Shown here one piece after another: positions 53,076 to 62,522 of a stretch of 64,000 bases of DNA. The notes beneath the pieces were generated by a model that saw only the letters and a list, made by a program, of their open reading frames with translations, was not told the DNA's origin and made no database searches. The stretch's first letter is position 1. Every line of letters starts with the position of its first letter. The translations under genes were made by a program, and so were the position numbers. The stretch comes from Temperatibacter marinus (GTDB lineage Bacteria > Pseudomonadota > Alphaproteobacteria > Sphingomonadales > Kordiimonadaceae): the NCBI RefSeq assembly GCF_031598375.1, contig NZ_CP123872.1:930001-994000 (forward strand), written 5' to 3'.

Positions 53076-55856
53076 TTAAAGGTCTCTGAAAAAATCTCTT
53101 GTTTGCTGAATTGCCTCCCGAATACCAATCCGCTCTATCTCAACACCTTCAGGCATCGCTGAGAGCAGTCGTGTGGGCGTTGCGCCGTCTAGCATAACAA
53201 AAACACCTCGATCTGTGGCTCGGCGTACCAAACGACCATAGGCCTGTGCAAGTTTAAGTCTTGTGAGCATTTCATCATATCCACGCCCTCCAAAAGCAGT
53301 GCGTCTCGCACGGTGCAAAAGAGTCGGTCGCGGCCATGGTACCCTGTCATAGATGAGAAGCCTAAGTGATGACCCTGGAACATCCACACCGTCTCTCACT
53401 GCATCAGTCCCAAGCAAACAAGCATCTTTGTCTTCGCGGAATATATCTACTAGCGTTGATACATCAATCGGATCAACATGTTGGGCATAGAGCGGAATGT
53501 GATAACTTTCAAGATCCGCAGCCATAGCATGATACGTAGCCTTCAATCTAGAAATAGCCGTGAAGAGACCTAACGCCCCTCCGCCTGCAGCGAGCATCAG
53601 GGCTTTGTAGGCCCCAGCCACTTGTTTCACATCATTTTTATTCACATCACCCACGATTAGAATCCGTGTGTTTTTTGCATAATCAAAAGGACTTTCCAGG
53701 GAAAGCCTTTTTGCAGGAACTGCCATATGCGTTGCGCCAACACGCATATCAGCTGCACCCCATCGCTTGCTTGCTTCCTCTTCCCCTTCCAAAGATTTAT
53801 CCCGCAATGTCGCGCTTGTAACAAGGACCCCGTGGGTTTCTTCTAGAACTTCTTGAGCAAGGGGTTTAGTGGGATCGATGAAATGGCGATGCATTCCAAT
53901 GTCTCTTTCTCGTCCTTCAATGCGATCCAACTCAAACCAATCTGTAAATCCTTCAGGAATCTCCCCGCCAATATCACTGGCCATAACTTGCCACGTAAAA
54001 ACCTGATCCGCCCTCAAGGACAAAGATCGTGCAGTGGATTCTAATTTGCCTCTTTCGCCCGCATCAAATTCATCAGCCTCTTCCGCAAGTTTGTTCAACA
54101 TATGCTTCGCCAGCGCTTTCATGGGTTTGGTTAACTGCGAAAGCTCTTGAGCCAATATGGTGGCTGCTTCTGTTAAACCTTCAATTGGATTGAGAGGCGA
54201 AACTTCTATTGAATGAGGGCCTGTGTCCTGTTCACTCCGGGTAAGAATATGCGTCCGCAACACTTGAAGAAAGAGTTCAAAGGCGCCGTAAGGATCCTGA
54301 CTTTGGAGCCTATTCTGCCACCCTTCCGCCGGGAGAATACGGGCAGCGTGGGTAATATGGCTTATAAGATCTGTGGCTTCTTCATCGCCGACAATCAATT
54401 CAGCAAGGCGTTTTTCTAAACCGCGCGCTCGACTTCTGGATCCTTGTTCTTTGCCTCGAAGCCAGCGCCGTAGATCCGTCCCCTCCATACCTGATAAATG
54501 GGCTGAAAAGCTGCTATCCGCGGCGTCGAATAAATGATGGCCTTCATCAAAAACCAATCTCTTAGGTAAGTCTGGGTCCCCTTTTCGCATCACAGCCTGC
54601 GCCATCACAAGCGCATGATTGGCAATAACAAGATCCGCTTGACGGGCTTTTCTGACCGCTTTCTCAATGAAGCATTTACGATAATGCGTACAACCCGTAA
54701 ACAGACATTCTCCTCGCCTATCTGTGAGACCCATGATACGGCCATGACCAAAATGAGCGCCGAGCCAGTTGGGAAAATCTCCCCCAATCATATCTCCGTC
54801 ACGACTAAATCTTGCCCACCGAACAACAAGCCCCATGAGTATCCGATCACGGTCTGCTCCCTGTCTAACCTTAAGAGCTGCAATGGTCTCTTCTATATTT
54901 AAAATACAGGCGTAATTTTCACGTCCTTTTCGCACAACCGCTCTTTTGGCTTTAATTTTTGGATCAGGGTAGAGTTTTGATAATTCTTGATCCAGCTGAC
55001 GCTGCAAATTTTTTGTATAAGTAGATAACCACACCGAGCCTTCATTTTTTTCTGCCCATAAACTGGCTGGGGCAATATAACCCAATGTTTTTCCAGTCCC
55101 AGTTCCTGCTTCTAACAATTGAAAATTAGGCCCGGAAGCCATTTCCCTTGGCCGAAACCCATGAATAGCGGCACTTGCATAGCGCTGCTGTCCTTCACGA
55201 CTTTCACTGGCAGGCCCGAGTAGAGCTTTTAGTCGGCTTAAGGCTTCTTTGCTTTCAACCGGCTGATCATCAGCTGGCGGTGGTGGTGCATGATCTTCTA
55301 TTTCCGTAAGGTCTTGCCAAAAAGCCAATCCATTTTGTCGATCATATGAGGACAAGGGAGAGAGGGCTTGGACAGCCAACTGACCCCATGCCCATCCTGA
55401 ACGGGCCATATCGGATGCCACAGACAAGGCACCTCCTCGGTAAGCATATGTTTCGCTCGCAAGGTCCGTTATTAAATGCTGTGCAACCTCTTGTAAGGCG
55501 ATGACTTCATCTTCTAGATTTTGCGGCATATCCGCCTGTGATTGCATCAAGGCCTGCATTAACCCTTTAAGGGTTGGCAAAGCAAATCGAGCGGGTCTTG
55601 TGAAGGCATAAAGTTCAAGGATGTCATAACTGCGAAAAGGACCAAGACCCAATCGACGCGCCACAAGAGGCATGTTAACAACAAGATGCTGATCTCTAGA
55701 AATCGCATCTGCTGCCCCTATCAAATCAAGAAATGTCAGCTCACCGTCAGCACTGAGCCGCACGGCGGCAGACACTCCAACCGCCATGGCAGGGAGGTCT
55801 TTCAAAGAAATGTGTGTCTTATTTTCTCGTTGAGAAGGATTTGTCATAAAAGCCAC
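53076..55856 (-). CDS. DinG/XPD-type ATP-dependent DNA helicase
   Basis: A 926-residue superfamily 2 helicase. Walker A is EAGTGTGKT (249-257), motif II is DEGH (437-440), and Cys317, Cys384, Cys389 and Cys395 are placed to bind an iron-sulfur cluster as in XPD/DinG. The C-terminal motifs LGTDAVRDGVDVPG and LAQAYGRLVRRATDRG are intact. Residues 20-110 look like a remnant exonuclease (DEDD) fold: LVVNMPLVARRLG and SYDILELYAFTRP align with the usual HNxxFD and DTLxLAR stretches but without the acidic residues. It probably unwinds replication or repair intermediates such as R-loops and D-loops. Confidence 0.93.
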   Translation of the reverse strand: MAFMTNPSQRENKTHISLKDLPAMAVGVSAAVRLSADGELTFLDLIGAADAISRDQHLVVNMPLVARRLGLGPFRSYDILELYAFTRPARFALPTLKGLMQALMQSQADMPQNLEDEVIALQEVAQHLITDLASETYAYRGGALSVASDMARSGWAWGQLAVQALSPLSSYDRQNGLAFWQDLTEIEDHAPPPPADDQPVESKEALSRLKALLGPASESREGQQRYASAAIHGFRPREMASGPNFQLLEAGTGTGKTLGYIAPASLWAEKNEGSVWLSTYTKNLQRQLDQELSKLYPDPKIKAKRAVVRKGRENYACILNIEETIAALKVRQGADRDRILMGLVVRWARFSRDGDMIGGDFPNWLGAHFGHGRIMGLTDRRGECLFTGCTHYRKCFIEKAVRKARQADLVIANHALVMAQAVMRKGDPDLPKRLVFDEGHHLFDAADSSFSAHLSGMEGTDLRRWLRGKEQGSRSRARGLEKRLAELIVGDEEATDLISHITHAARILPAEGWQNRLQSQDPYGAFELFLQVLRTHILTRSEQDTGPHSIEVSPLNPIEGLTEAATILAQELSQLTKPMKALAKHMLNKLAEEADEFDAGERGKLESTARSLSLRADQVFTWQVMASDIGGEIPEGFTDWFELDRIEGRERDIGMHRHFIDPTKPLAQEVLEETHGVLVTSATLRDKSLEGEEEASKRWGAADMRVGATHMAVPAKRLSLESPFDYAKNTRILIVGDVNKNDVKQVAGAYKALMLAAGGGALGLFTAISRLKATYHAMAADLESYHIPLYAQHVDPIDVSTLVDIFREDKDACLLGTDAVRDGVDVPGSSLRLLIYDRVPWPRPTLLHRARRTAFGGRGYDEMLTRLKLAQAYGRLVRRATDRGVFVMLDGATPTRLLSAMPEGVEIERIGIREAIQQTRDFFRDL

Positions 55857-55929
55857 TTTACTGGGTCTTTACTGAAAGAAAAGAAAAAAGAACAAAAGGG
55901 GAATCGTCGCAGCGCTTTTCTCTCTCGCC

Positions 55930-56409
55930 CTATTTTTCCAAAGTCAGTGCTGTCACTTTATATCCTAGCGTTTGAAAAAATTTCACAGCATCCTTATTCA
56001 TATAAGTCACTTCCAATTTTAATTTTTCATAGCTTAACTTTCGGACATGGGCTTCAACGTCATGGTGCAACTTAGTGGCGATATAGGACAATCGATGGGC
56101 TTTTTTCACATACACCGTCGTCAGTCGGGCATAACTTTTATAGGCTTCTCTAACTGTTAGATCTTCCCTATCTTCAAATAAAACCAAAACAAACCCAACC
56201 AATATTTCAGCAACTTCTGCCACATAGATCAAACCACCATCAGCCATAACACGGCCTTGCAAAGCCTTCATCTGTGCGACAGCAGCAGCGGGCATGATGT
56301 CGAGTTCATTCGTATATTTAAATTGATCTCTTACGAATTCTGTCATCATCTTTTCGATAGCAGATTGATCTTCTGGTATTGTTTCCCGAATTAATAGTGT
56401 ATGTGTCAT
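55930..56409 (-). CDS. GNAT-family N-acetyltransferase
   Basis: A 159-residue acetyltransferase. The family core is present: strand GGLIYVAEVAEILVGFVLVLFED, then ARLTTVYVKKAHRLSYIATKLHHDVEAHVRKL in the acetyl-CoA binding region, then LKLEVTYMNKDAVKFFQTLGYK. The usual Q/RxxGxG/A is loose here (HRLSYI). It is divergent from lysS. Substrate unknown. Confidence 0.85.
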   Translation of the reverse strand: MTHTLLIRETIPEDQSAIEKMMTEFVRDQFKYTNELDIMPAAAVAQMKALQGRVMADGGLIYVAEVAEILVGFVLVLFEDREDLTVREAYKSYARLTTVYVKKAHRLSYIATKLHHDVEAHVRKLSYEKLKLEVTYMNKDAVKFFQTLGYKVTALTLEK

Positions 56410-56507
56410 TAGATAACCCTTGATAATTCTTGACCAAAGTCACTGAAATCCCTATTAAAACGGCAATTTGTGACTGAATGTCATCCGTGAACATAAAGGA
56501 TAAAAGA

Positions 56508-58079
56508 ATGACTGAAAACCGTGATCTTGCTCTTGCGTCAAAAACTTGGTGTTTTAAAGAAGCTGAAGCTTTGTTGAAACGCATCAAGGGCAAGACACCT
56601 GAAAAGGGCTATGTGCTCTTTGAAACAGGATACGGTCCATCAGGGTTGCCGCATATTGGCACCTTTGGTGAAGTCTCCCGCACAACAATGGTGATGCGCG
56701 CTTTTCAAGAAATTTCAGACATCCCTACAAAGCTTATCTGTTTTTCTGATGATATGGACGGCTTCCGAAAAGTTCCGACCAATATTCCTGACCAAGAGAA
56801 AATGGCCGCCTATATCGGACAGCCTCTAACAAAAGTACCTGATCCCTTCGGCACACACGCTTCTTTTGGCGAGCATAACAATGCACGTCTCCAAACTTTT
56901 CTAGATCAGTTTAATTTTGAGTATGACTTTTATAGCGCAACAGAATGCTATCAGTCTGGCAGAATGGACGCTACGCTCCTGAAAATTTGCCAACGCTATG
57001 AAAAAGTCATCAATGTCATTCTTCCCACTCTGGGCGAAGAGCGTAGAAAAACTTATAGTCCTTTCTTGCCTCTCTGCCCTAAAACCGGCGTTGTTCTGCA
57101 AGTTCCTGTAGAGATCGTCGATGCTAGTGCAGGGATCATTGCCTTTGATGATAGCGAAGGGGAGCGTCAAGAAGTCTCTGTAACGGGTGGTAACGTAAAA
57201 TGTCAATGGAAGGTTGATTGGGCCATGCGCTGGGATGCCTTGGATGTGGACTATGAAATGTCAGGTAAGGATCTAAGCGAATCTGTAAAACTTTCTTCTA
57301 TTATTCGAAGAATTCTTGGAGGTACACCGCCTGCAGGGATCACGTATGAACTTTTCCTTGATGAAAAAGGTGAAAAAATTAGTAAATCTAAAGGGAATGG
57401 ACTTTCTATTGAGGAATGGCTTGCTTATGCCAGCCCTGAAAGTTTGAGTCTTTATATGTATCAATCACCAAAAAAAGCAAAACGCCTTTACTTTGATGTG
57501 ATCCCTAAGGCTGTGGACGAATATCTCACTTTTGTGCAGAACTTTCCGACTCAAGAGATAACGGATCAATATAAGAACCCTGCTTGGTATGTTCATAACG
57601 GAGCCGTCCCTGCAACGACAGTTCCTGTCAGCTTTGCCCTCTTGCTCAACCTTGTCTCCGCTGCTGGAGCAGAAGATAAAGAAACTCTGTGGGGTTTTGT
57701 CTCAAAATATGCAGCCGGGGCAAATGCTGCTCAATTCCCTTACCTTGATCAACTTATGGGCTATGCTTTAAAATACTATGAAGACTTCGTTTTGCCGACC
57801 AAAGAATTTAGGACAGCAACTGCGCAAGAAATCACGGCATTTTCAAGTTTGAAGAATAGACTACACGCCTTGAATCCAGGGGAACAAGACGCCGAAAAAA
57901 TCATGACTGAAGTCTATTCTGCTGGGAAAGATGCGGAATTTGAAAATTTGAGAAATTGGTTTAAAGCCTGCTATGAGGTTCTGCTGGGTCAAAGTCAAGG
58001 GCCACGAATGGGGGGCTTTATCGCACTCTATGGTATTGAAGAAACCCTCACCCTCATTGATGAAAAGGTTTTTTCATGA
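56508..58079 (+). CDS. lysS: Lysyl-tRNA synthetase, class I
   Basis: A 523-residue class I LysRS, the archaeal-type enzyme used by many alphaproteobacteria in place of class II. It charges tRNA-Lys. The HIGH motif is PHIGT (48-52) and the KMSKS motif is KISKS (290-294). The ATG at 56508 has AAAGGA 7 bases upstream; an in-frame ATG at 56478 has no site. The gene overlaps the next by 4 bases. This enzyme class is a good marker of alphaproteobacterial origin in this context. Confidence 0.96.
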   Translation: MTENRDLALASKTWCFKEAEALLKRIKGKTPEKGYVLFETGYGPSGLPHIGTFGEVSRTTMVMRAFQEISDIPTKLICFSDDMDGFRKVPTNIPDQEKMAAYIGQPLTKVPDPFGTHASFGEHNNARLQTFLDQFNFEYDFYSATECYQSGRMDATLLKICQRYEKVINVILPTLGEERRKTYSPFLPLCPKTGVVLQVPVEIVDASAGIIAFDDSEGERQEVSVTGGNVKCQWKVDWAMRWDALDVDYEMSGKDLSESVKLSSIIRRILGGTPPAGITYELFLDEKGEKISKSKGNGLSIEEWLAYASPESLSLYMYQSPKKAKRLYFDVIPKAVDEYLTFVQNFPTQEITDQYKNPAWYVHNGAVPATTVPVSFALLLNLVSAAGAEDKETLWGFVSKYAAGANAAQFPYLDQLMGYALKYYEDFVLPTKEFRTATAQEITAFSSLKNRLHALNPGEQDAEKIMTEVYSAGKDAEFENLRNWFKACYEVLLGQSQGPRMGGFIALYGIEETLTLIDEKVFS

Positions 58080-58378
58080 CCCGCACGCTCAAAGTTCTTG
58101 TTTTAAAAGAAAAGCAAACTGTTCTTGAAGGTACATTTGATGTTGAAGATCAAGATTATCAAGTGGTGGTTGAATTGCTAAAAGAGATTACCCTTACTCG
58201 GGAAGGAGCTGAGGATTTATTGATCGGCTACATGCATGCAGAGCAGGCAGGGGCAATTACAGAGGATGTTGGTAAAATGGCCCTTGTGGCAGCAACCTAT
58301 ATCTTAAGTCAGGGCGAAACAGAAATTTCAATTTTCTCAGACCTAAAACCAACTTCTGATCTGGGATATGCCGGTTAA
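58076..58378 (+). CDS. Conserved-looking small protein co-translated with lysS
   Basis: A 100-residue soluble protein whose ATG overlaps the lysS stop (ATGA), implying translational coupling. It begins with beta strands (TLKVLVLKEKQTVLEGTFDVEDQDY) and goes on with an acidic helical stretch. It shows no signal peptide, membrane segment or metal motif. I do not recognise a family. Confidence 0.75.
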   Translation: MTRTLKVLVLKEKQTVLEGTFDVEDQDYQVVVELLKEITLTREGAEDLLIGYMHAEQAGAITEDVGKMALVAATYILSQGETEISIFSDLKPTSDLGYAG

Positions 58379-58534
58379 AAAATGACTTCAACTGCCCTAA
58401 GAAATAAATATTAAAACGGGAAACAACTCCTTTTTTGTCCTTTTTGTCGCAAAATTCCCGCACTTTATCGCATTGTAATTTCCTTCTTCGCCTCTTGCCC
58501 TATCATAAAGAGACGACAAAGAAAGTTACCGGCC

Positions 58535-58711
58535 ATGAATAATCAAAAAGATAATAAGCCGATAAACTGGGCGGGGGTCGCCACCTTAGTAGGTGCTGGA
58601 ATAGGCAGTTTTATTGGGCTAGAGTACGATCATATCATTCTATACACCCTGATTGGGGCGCTTATAGGCTTGTTGGTTGGTACCTATGTGACTAAAAAGA
58701 GAAAGTCTTAG
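58535..58711 (+). CDS. Small glycine-zipper membrane protein (58 residues)
   Basis: A 58-residue protein, MNNQKDNKPINWAGVATL onward, with two glycine-rich hydrophobic segments (about 13-28 and 35-52: ATLVGAGIGSFIGL and LIGALIGLLVGTYV) and the basic tail TKKRKS. Such glycine-zipper hairpins insert in the inner membrane. It stands alone between the lysS operon and the convergent TetR gene. The reading frame ends with TAG at 58709-58711. Function unknown. Confidence 0.65.
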   Translation: MNNQKDNKPINWAGVATLVGAGIGSFIGLEYDHIILYTLIGALIGLLVGTYVTKKRKS

Positions 58712-58721
58712 CTTTAACGCA

Positions 58722-59342
58722 TCATTGAGGGGCATAGGGTCCAATATAGCGAAGAACCATTTCAATGGCTTCTTCCATAAAGAGGGATGCTTGAGTTTCA
58801 TCTTTTTCTTCTATTGCTAAATCAATACAGAGCGATAAATTTGCAATCATCACATTTAAAATTACTGAGCGTTTATTCTCCGGAAATTCAAAGCCAAGGA
58901 GAATAATAAATTTCTCAAACATTTGCCCCATAGGGCCTTCAAGGTTGGCCGTTGCGTCTAAAAGAGGTCGGGTTGCATTATGCCAACGAGTTAACACTCT
59001 AAAACTTTTATGATCCCGGGCAACGCGCCAAAAATTCTGTAACATTTTTTTGATGAACTCATCCCAGGCTGTTTGTCCTAGCAACTCTTCAGCTTTCTTG
59101 ATCTGGGCTTGCTCTATGGAGTTATAGGCTTCGATATAGAGATATTCGAACATCGTATCCCGATCATCAAAAAACTGATAAAAGGATCCCACAGGAATAC
59201 CCGCTCGCTGAGCAATTTCACTGGTTGTCGCGGCTTCAAAACCCCCACTCAACGCGAGGTCTTCCGCTGCTTTTAGAATGCCCTTCAGGCGCTCTTTCGA
59301 CCTTACCTGCTTAGGGATTTTTTTGAGTAATTCTTTATTCAT
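58722..59342 (-). CDS. TetR-family transcriptional regulator
   Basis: A 206-residue repressor. The N-terminal DNA-binding domain (about 15-62) reads RLKGILKAAEDLALSGGFEAATTSEIAQRAGI then PVGSFYQFFDDRDTMFEYLY, the classic TetR helix-turn-helix. The C-terminal ligand domain is helical with no match I can name. It is divergent from the TonB-dependent receptor at 59626, with about 280 bases between, so that receptor is its likely target. Confidence 0.93.
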   Translation of the reverse strand: MNKELLKKIPKQVRSKERLKGILKAAEDLALSGGFEAATTSEIAQRAGIPVGSFYQFFDDRDTMFEYLYIEAYNSIEQAQIKKAEELLGQTAWDEFIKKMLQNFWRVARDHKSFRVLTRWHNATRPLLDATANLEGPMGQMFEKFIILLGFEFPENKRSVILNVMIANLSLCIDLAIEEKDETQASLFMEEAIEMVLRYIGPYAPQ

Positions 59343-59625
59343 ATGTCAAAATTGGCTTTCCTATAACCTTTAATGAGGTTTTAATGCCACTGTGATAAAA
59401 AAGCAAACGATGGGTAAAAATACTTCTTAAACGGCTGATTTTGAGCGATTTTTCCCTATACATTGTTAAAAAATAGGTTGAAAGTACCAGTTAGGACTTG
59501 CTTTTAGGACACGAACCCAATTACGGTAAAAAGTGAGCAGGTTTCACATTTGTAGAAATTTGACCTAAAAAAAAGAATTTATGCGCCATCATATATTTAT
59601 GAGTCGTCATATCAGGAGGGAAATC
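59343..59625. promoter_or_regulatory. Divergent promoter region, TetR regulator and TonB-dependent receptor
   Basis: A 283-base gap without a gene. Candidate sites are a direct repeat TTAGGAC at 59491-59497 and 59504-59510, and a loose inverted repeat AACCT...AGGTT at 59365-59380 near the TetR start. AGGAGGG at 59614-59620 is the receptor ribosome site and fixes its start at 59626. Confidence 0.5.
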
Positions 59626-62403
59626 ATGACACCTAGTCGTTTAAGGAAATTTTTAGTATCGAGTGCCAGTGTACTGGCCCTTACCGCACCAACAATAGCT
59701 GTTGCTCAGGATGATGATGATGATCTGATGCTGGAAGAAATTGTTGTTACAGCTCAGAAACGTGAACAAAATTCACAGGATGTACCGATTGCGCTGACTG
59801 CTATCTCTGCCAATGATATTAATAAACTCGCTGCGGATAACATGCGCGACCTTGCTATTTTCACGCCTGGCTTAGAAGTCGGCGGTAACACACAAGCAAG
59901 CTTTAAAATCCGCGGTGTGCAAACATCTGATTTTGGTGTTGGAACTGATCCCGCTGTCGCAATTTACGTTGACGGGGTTTACTCAACTCGTTCAGGCGCT
60001 TCGCTTGTTATGTTCAATGATGTTGAGCGTGTGGAGGTTTTAAAAGGACCCCAAGGAACTCTCTTTGGCCGGAATACTGCTGCCGGTGCTGTTTCTATCA
60101 CATCTAAGAAACCGACAATGGACGAACTCTATGGGTCTGTTGATCTGCGCTATGGTCGGTATGATAAAAAGAAATTCACAGGCATGATCAATGTGCCATT
60201 TACTGAGAATTTGGCCCTGCGTGCTAATTTAGTAGTTAACCGCAGAGATGGCTATGCCTCTGATGCCGTGACAGGCGATAAATACGGCACAGAAGCCAAT
60301 GAAACAGGGCGTATCAGATTGCGCTGGGAGCCTTCAAGCACCACATCGGTGACATTGGGCTACGAATTCGATCACACCGATCAAGATGATGACAGTGTTC
60401 TTGTTGGTCTCGGCAATGGTCAAATTCGATTCCAAAGTGAACGCCTCGGCGATATTGTTGCGCATGGTGATGTTATTCCTCTGCTTGCACCAATGCTAGG
60501 CTTGCCTCTTACAGCTGATACACCAACATCTGTTCTTGACAGTATTCCCGTTTCAGCGATTTATGCTGGCCTTGCAGGCTTAGGTTATAACCCTGCAAAT
60601 GCAGGTAATCGCTGGGACTTTGTGAGAGATGCAAACACTCTCGACGGGGCAAATGGATTTGGCCGTTTCACCTCGGATATTGGAAATGGCCGCGAAAGTC
60701 GTGATTTAGATGGATTCTCTCTTTCAATTGAGCATGAATTTGATTTTGCGACCATGACTTCTGTTTCTTCCTATAAGAAATTCACCACCTTCAACCGCCA
60801 AGAAGAAGATGGTACAGCGGATCCGAATTTCTACTTCGATACAGATAATGTTGAAGAAAATGAACACTTCTACCAAGAACTTCGCTTTAATGGATCAAAC
60901 GATACTTTTACGTGGGCAGCCGGAGGTTCTTTCTATAAGGAAGATGCATATCAGCGGTCTGATACACACGGAACAACCAATTCAATTGATACAACACTTT
61001 ATAATGTAGGGGCGACAGCTGGCGTTCTTGCAGCAGGTCTTGATTTTTCTGATGGAATTAACAATCCCTGTGAAAACCTCTATTTCGATAGTTGGACAAG
61101 ATACCTTGGTTTCTCAGAGCTACCGCTTGCATGTTTTGATCCAGGTCTTGGCGCGCTCGCTGCCGGCCTAGGTCTTAGCCCCACAGCCAGCTTTGAAGAT
61201 GCAATGCAAGGTCTTTATGGCTCTAGTTGGTATGGTCGTCGCTGGACAGAAGATATGATCGGCTACGGCGAAACTACAAGCTGGGGGGTCTTCTTTGACG
61301 GTACTTGGCATGTGAATGAACGTCTCAATGTTACTGCAGGTCTACGCTATACCAAAGACAAGAAAAGCTGGCGCTGGGTTAATGAAGGTCGCAGTGTAGA
61401 AGGCTCTGAATTCTTGCCCGCGCCGGCAGAATTAACAGGGGCTCTTGCCGCCGCAGGTATCCCTGGTGTGAATAGCTTTGACGATCTTCATGCCTACCTA
61501 ATGTCAGCTGTCATTGGGGGCAATGGAGATCTGGTCTTTGATGGAGCTTATGACTTTGAACGCTCTGATTCATGGGACTATCTAAGTCCTCGCGTTGTTG
61601 TCGATTATCATATTACTGATGACATAATGATCTTTGGTTCATGGGCTATGGGCCATAAAGCCGGCGGTCATAATTCACAAGAGCTCAATTCTGTCTTTGA
61701 CAACGAAGAAGTGACTAATATTGAAATTGGCTTTAAGTCTTCCCTTCTAGATGGACGCATGCGCTTGAATATGTCTGGGTGGTCCTATAAATATGATGAC
61801 AAACAATCTATTCGACTTTCAGACGTTGATGGCTCTGGCATTCCTCAATATGTAACAAATACAGAAGACGTAAAAGGAAAGGGTGTCGATATGGACTTCC
61901 AATTCCTTGTTACAGACGGTCTACGTCTCTTTGCGAATGCCTCTTATCAGGAAATTAGCTGTGCCGAAAACTGTGAAGTCACACGCAGCGGTGTTGTCTA
62001 TGATACGACAGGTCAGCCAAACGGAGAGCCTGATTTTATGGCAAGCGTTGGTCTTGATTATGCCTATGATCTTGGGGATAATGGGGTGATTGATCTAAAT
62101 ATTACTCATAGCTATAGAGCTGCAAACACTGTCAATGAAGTCTGCCAAAGCGAAGGCACTTGCGGGGTCTCCACATGGGGCCGTCAAACATGGACTACTG
62201 GTGTTTCTCAAAACAGAACAAATGCCCGCATTGCTTGGACAAATAGCGATGCAGACATCAAACTTTCTGTCTACGGCAGCAACATCTTTGACAATGTCTA
62301 CCGCGGCGGCGCAGGCGGACTCTTGCTTTCTACAATGTTTGCCCCACGTACAGGTCTTGGTGTCGGGGCTACATATGGCTTAGATCTTGGCTTCAAATTC
62401 TAA
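59626..62403 (+). CDS. TonB-dependent receptor, TetR-linked
   Basis: A 925-residue outer-membrane receptor from the ATG at 59626, chosen because AGGAGGG lies 5 bases before it and a signal peptide (MTPSRLRKFLVSSASVL to AVAQ) follows. A run of five Asp precedes the TonB box EEIVVTAQKREQ. The plug holds SQDVPIALTAISAND, FTPGLEVGGNTQASFKIRGVQ and VLKGPQGTLFGRNTAAGAVSITSKKP, and the barrel ends LDLGFKF. It belongs to the sphingomonad-type class that often takes up hydrophobic or plant/algal compounds. It is divergent from the TetR regulator and ends at an intrinsic terminator, so it forms its own unit. Confidence 0.92.
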   Translation: MTPSRLRKFLVSSASVLALTAPTIAVAQDDDDDLMLEEIVVTAQKREQNSQDVPIALTAISANDINKLAADNMRDLAIFTPGLEVGGNTQASFKIRGVQTSDFGVGTDPAVAIYVDGVYSTRSGASLVMFNDVERVEVLKGPQGTLFGRNTAAGAVSITSKKPTMDELYGSVDLRYGRYDKKKFTGMINVPFTENLALRANLVVNRRDGYASDAVTGDKYGTEANETGRIRLRWEPSSTTSVTLGYEFDHTDQDDDSVLVGLGNGQIRFQSERLGDIVAHGDVIPLLAPMLGLPLTADTPTSVLDSIPVSAIYAGLAGLGYNPANAGNRWDFVRDANTLDGANGFGRFTSDIGNGRESRDLDGFSLSIEHEFDFATMTSVSSYKKFTTFNRQEEDGTADPNFYFDTDNVEENEHFYQELRFNGSNDTFTWAAGGSFYKEDAYQRSDTHGTTNSIDTTLYNVGATAGVLAAGLDFSDGINNPCENLYFDSWTRYLGFSELPLACFDPGLGALAAGLGLSPTASFEDAMQGLYGSSWYGRRWTEDMIGYGETTSWGVFFDGTWHVNERLNVTAGLRYTKDKKSWRWVNEGRSVEGSEFLPAPAELTGALAAAGIPGVNSFDDLHAYLMSAVIGGNGDLVFDGAYDFERSDSWDYLSPRVVVDYHITDDIMIFGSWAMGHKAGGHNSQELNSVFDNEEVTNIEIGFKSSLLDGRMRLNMSGWSYKYDDKQSIRLSDVDGSGIPQYVTNTEDVKGKGVDMDFQFLVTDGLRLFANASYQEISCAENCEVTRSGVVYDTTGQPNGEPDFMASVGLDYAYDLGDNGVIDLNITHSYRAANTVNEVCQSEGTCGVSTWGRQTWTTGVSQNRTNARIAWTNSDADIKLSVYGSNIFDNVYRGGAGGLLLSTMFAPRTGLGVGATYGLDLGFKF

Positions 62404-62430
62404 GAACTCCGACAAAAAGTAAATAGGATC

Positions 62431-62461
62431 AGGCTCGTTTTTTTAGCGGGCCTTTTCTTTT
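62431..62461 (+). terminator. Intrinsic terminator after the receptor
   Basis: AGGCTCG pairs with CGGGCCT around a T-rich loop of 9 bases (one G-T pair), and TTTTCTTTT follows. Confidence 0.75.
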
Positions 62462-62522
62462 GACTTTTATCCCATTGGCCATATGCTTAAAGGAACTATC
62501 TATTCTATAGGAGGAATTGGTA

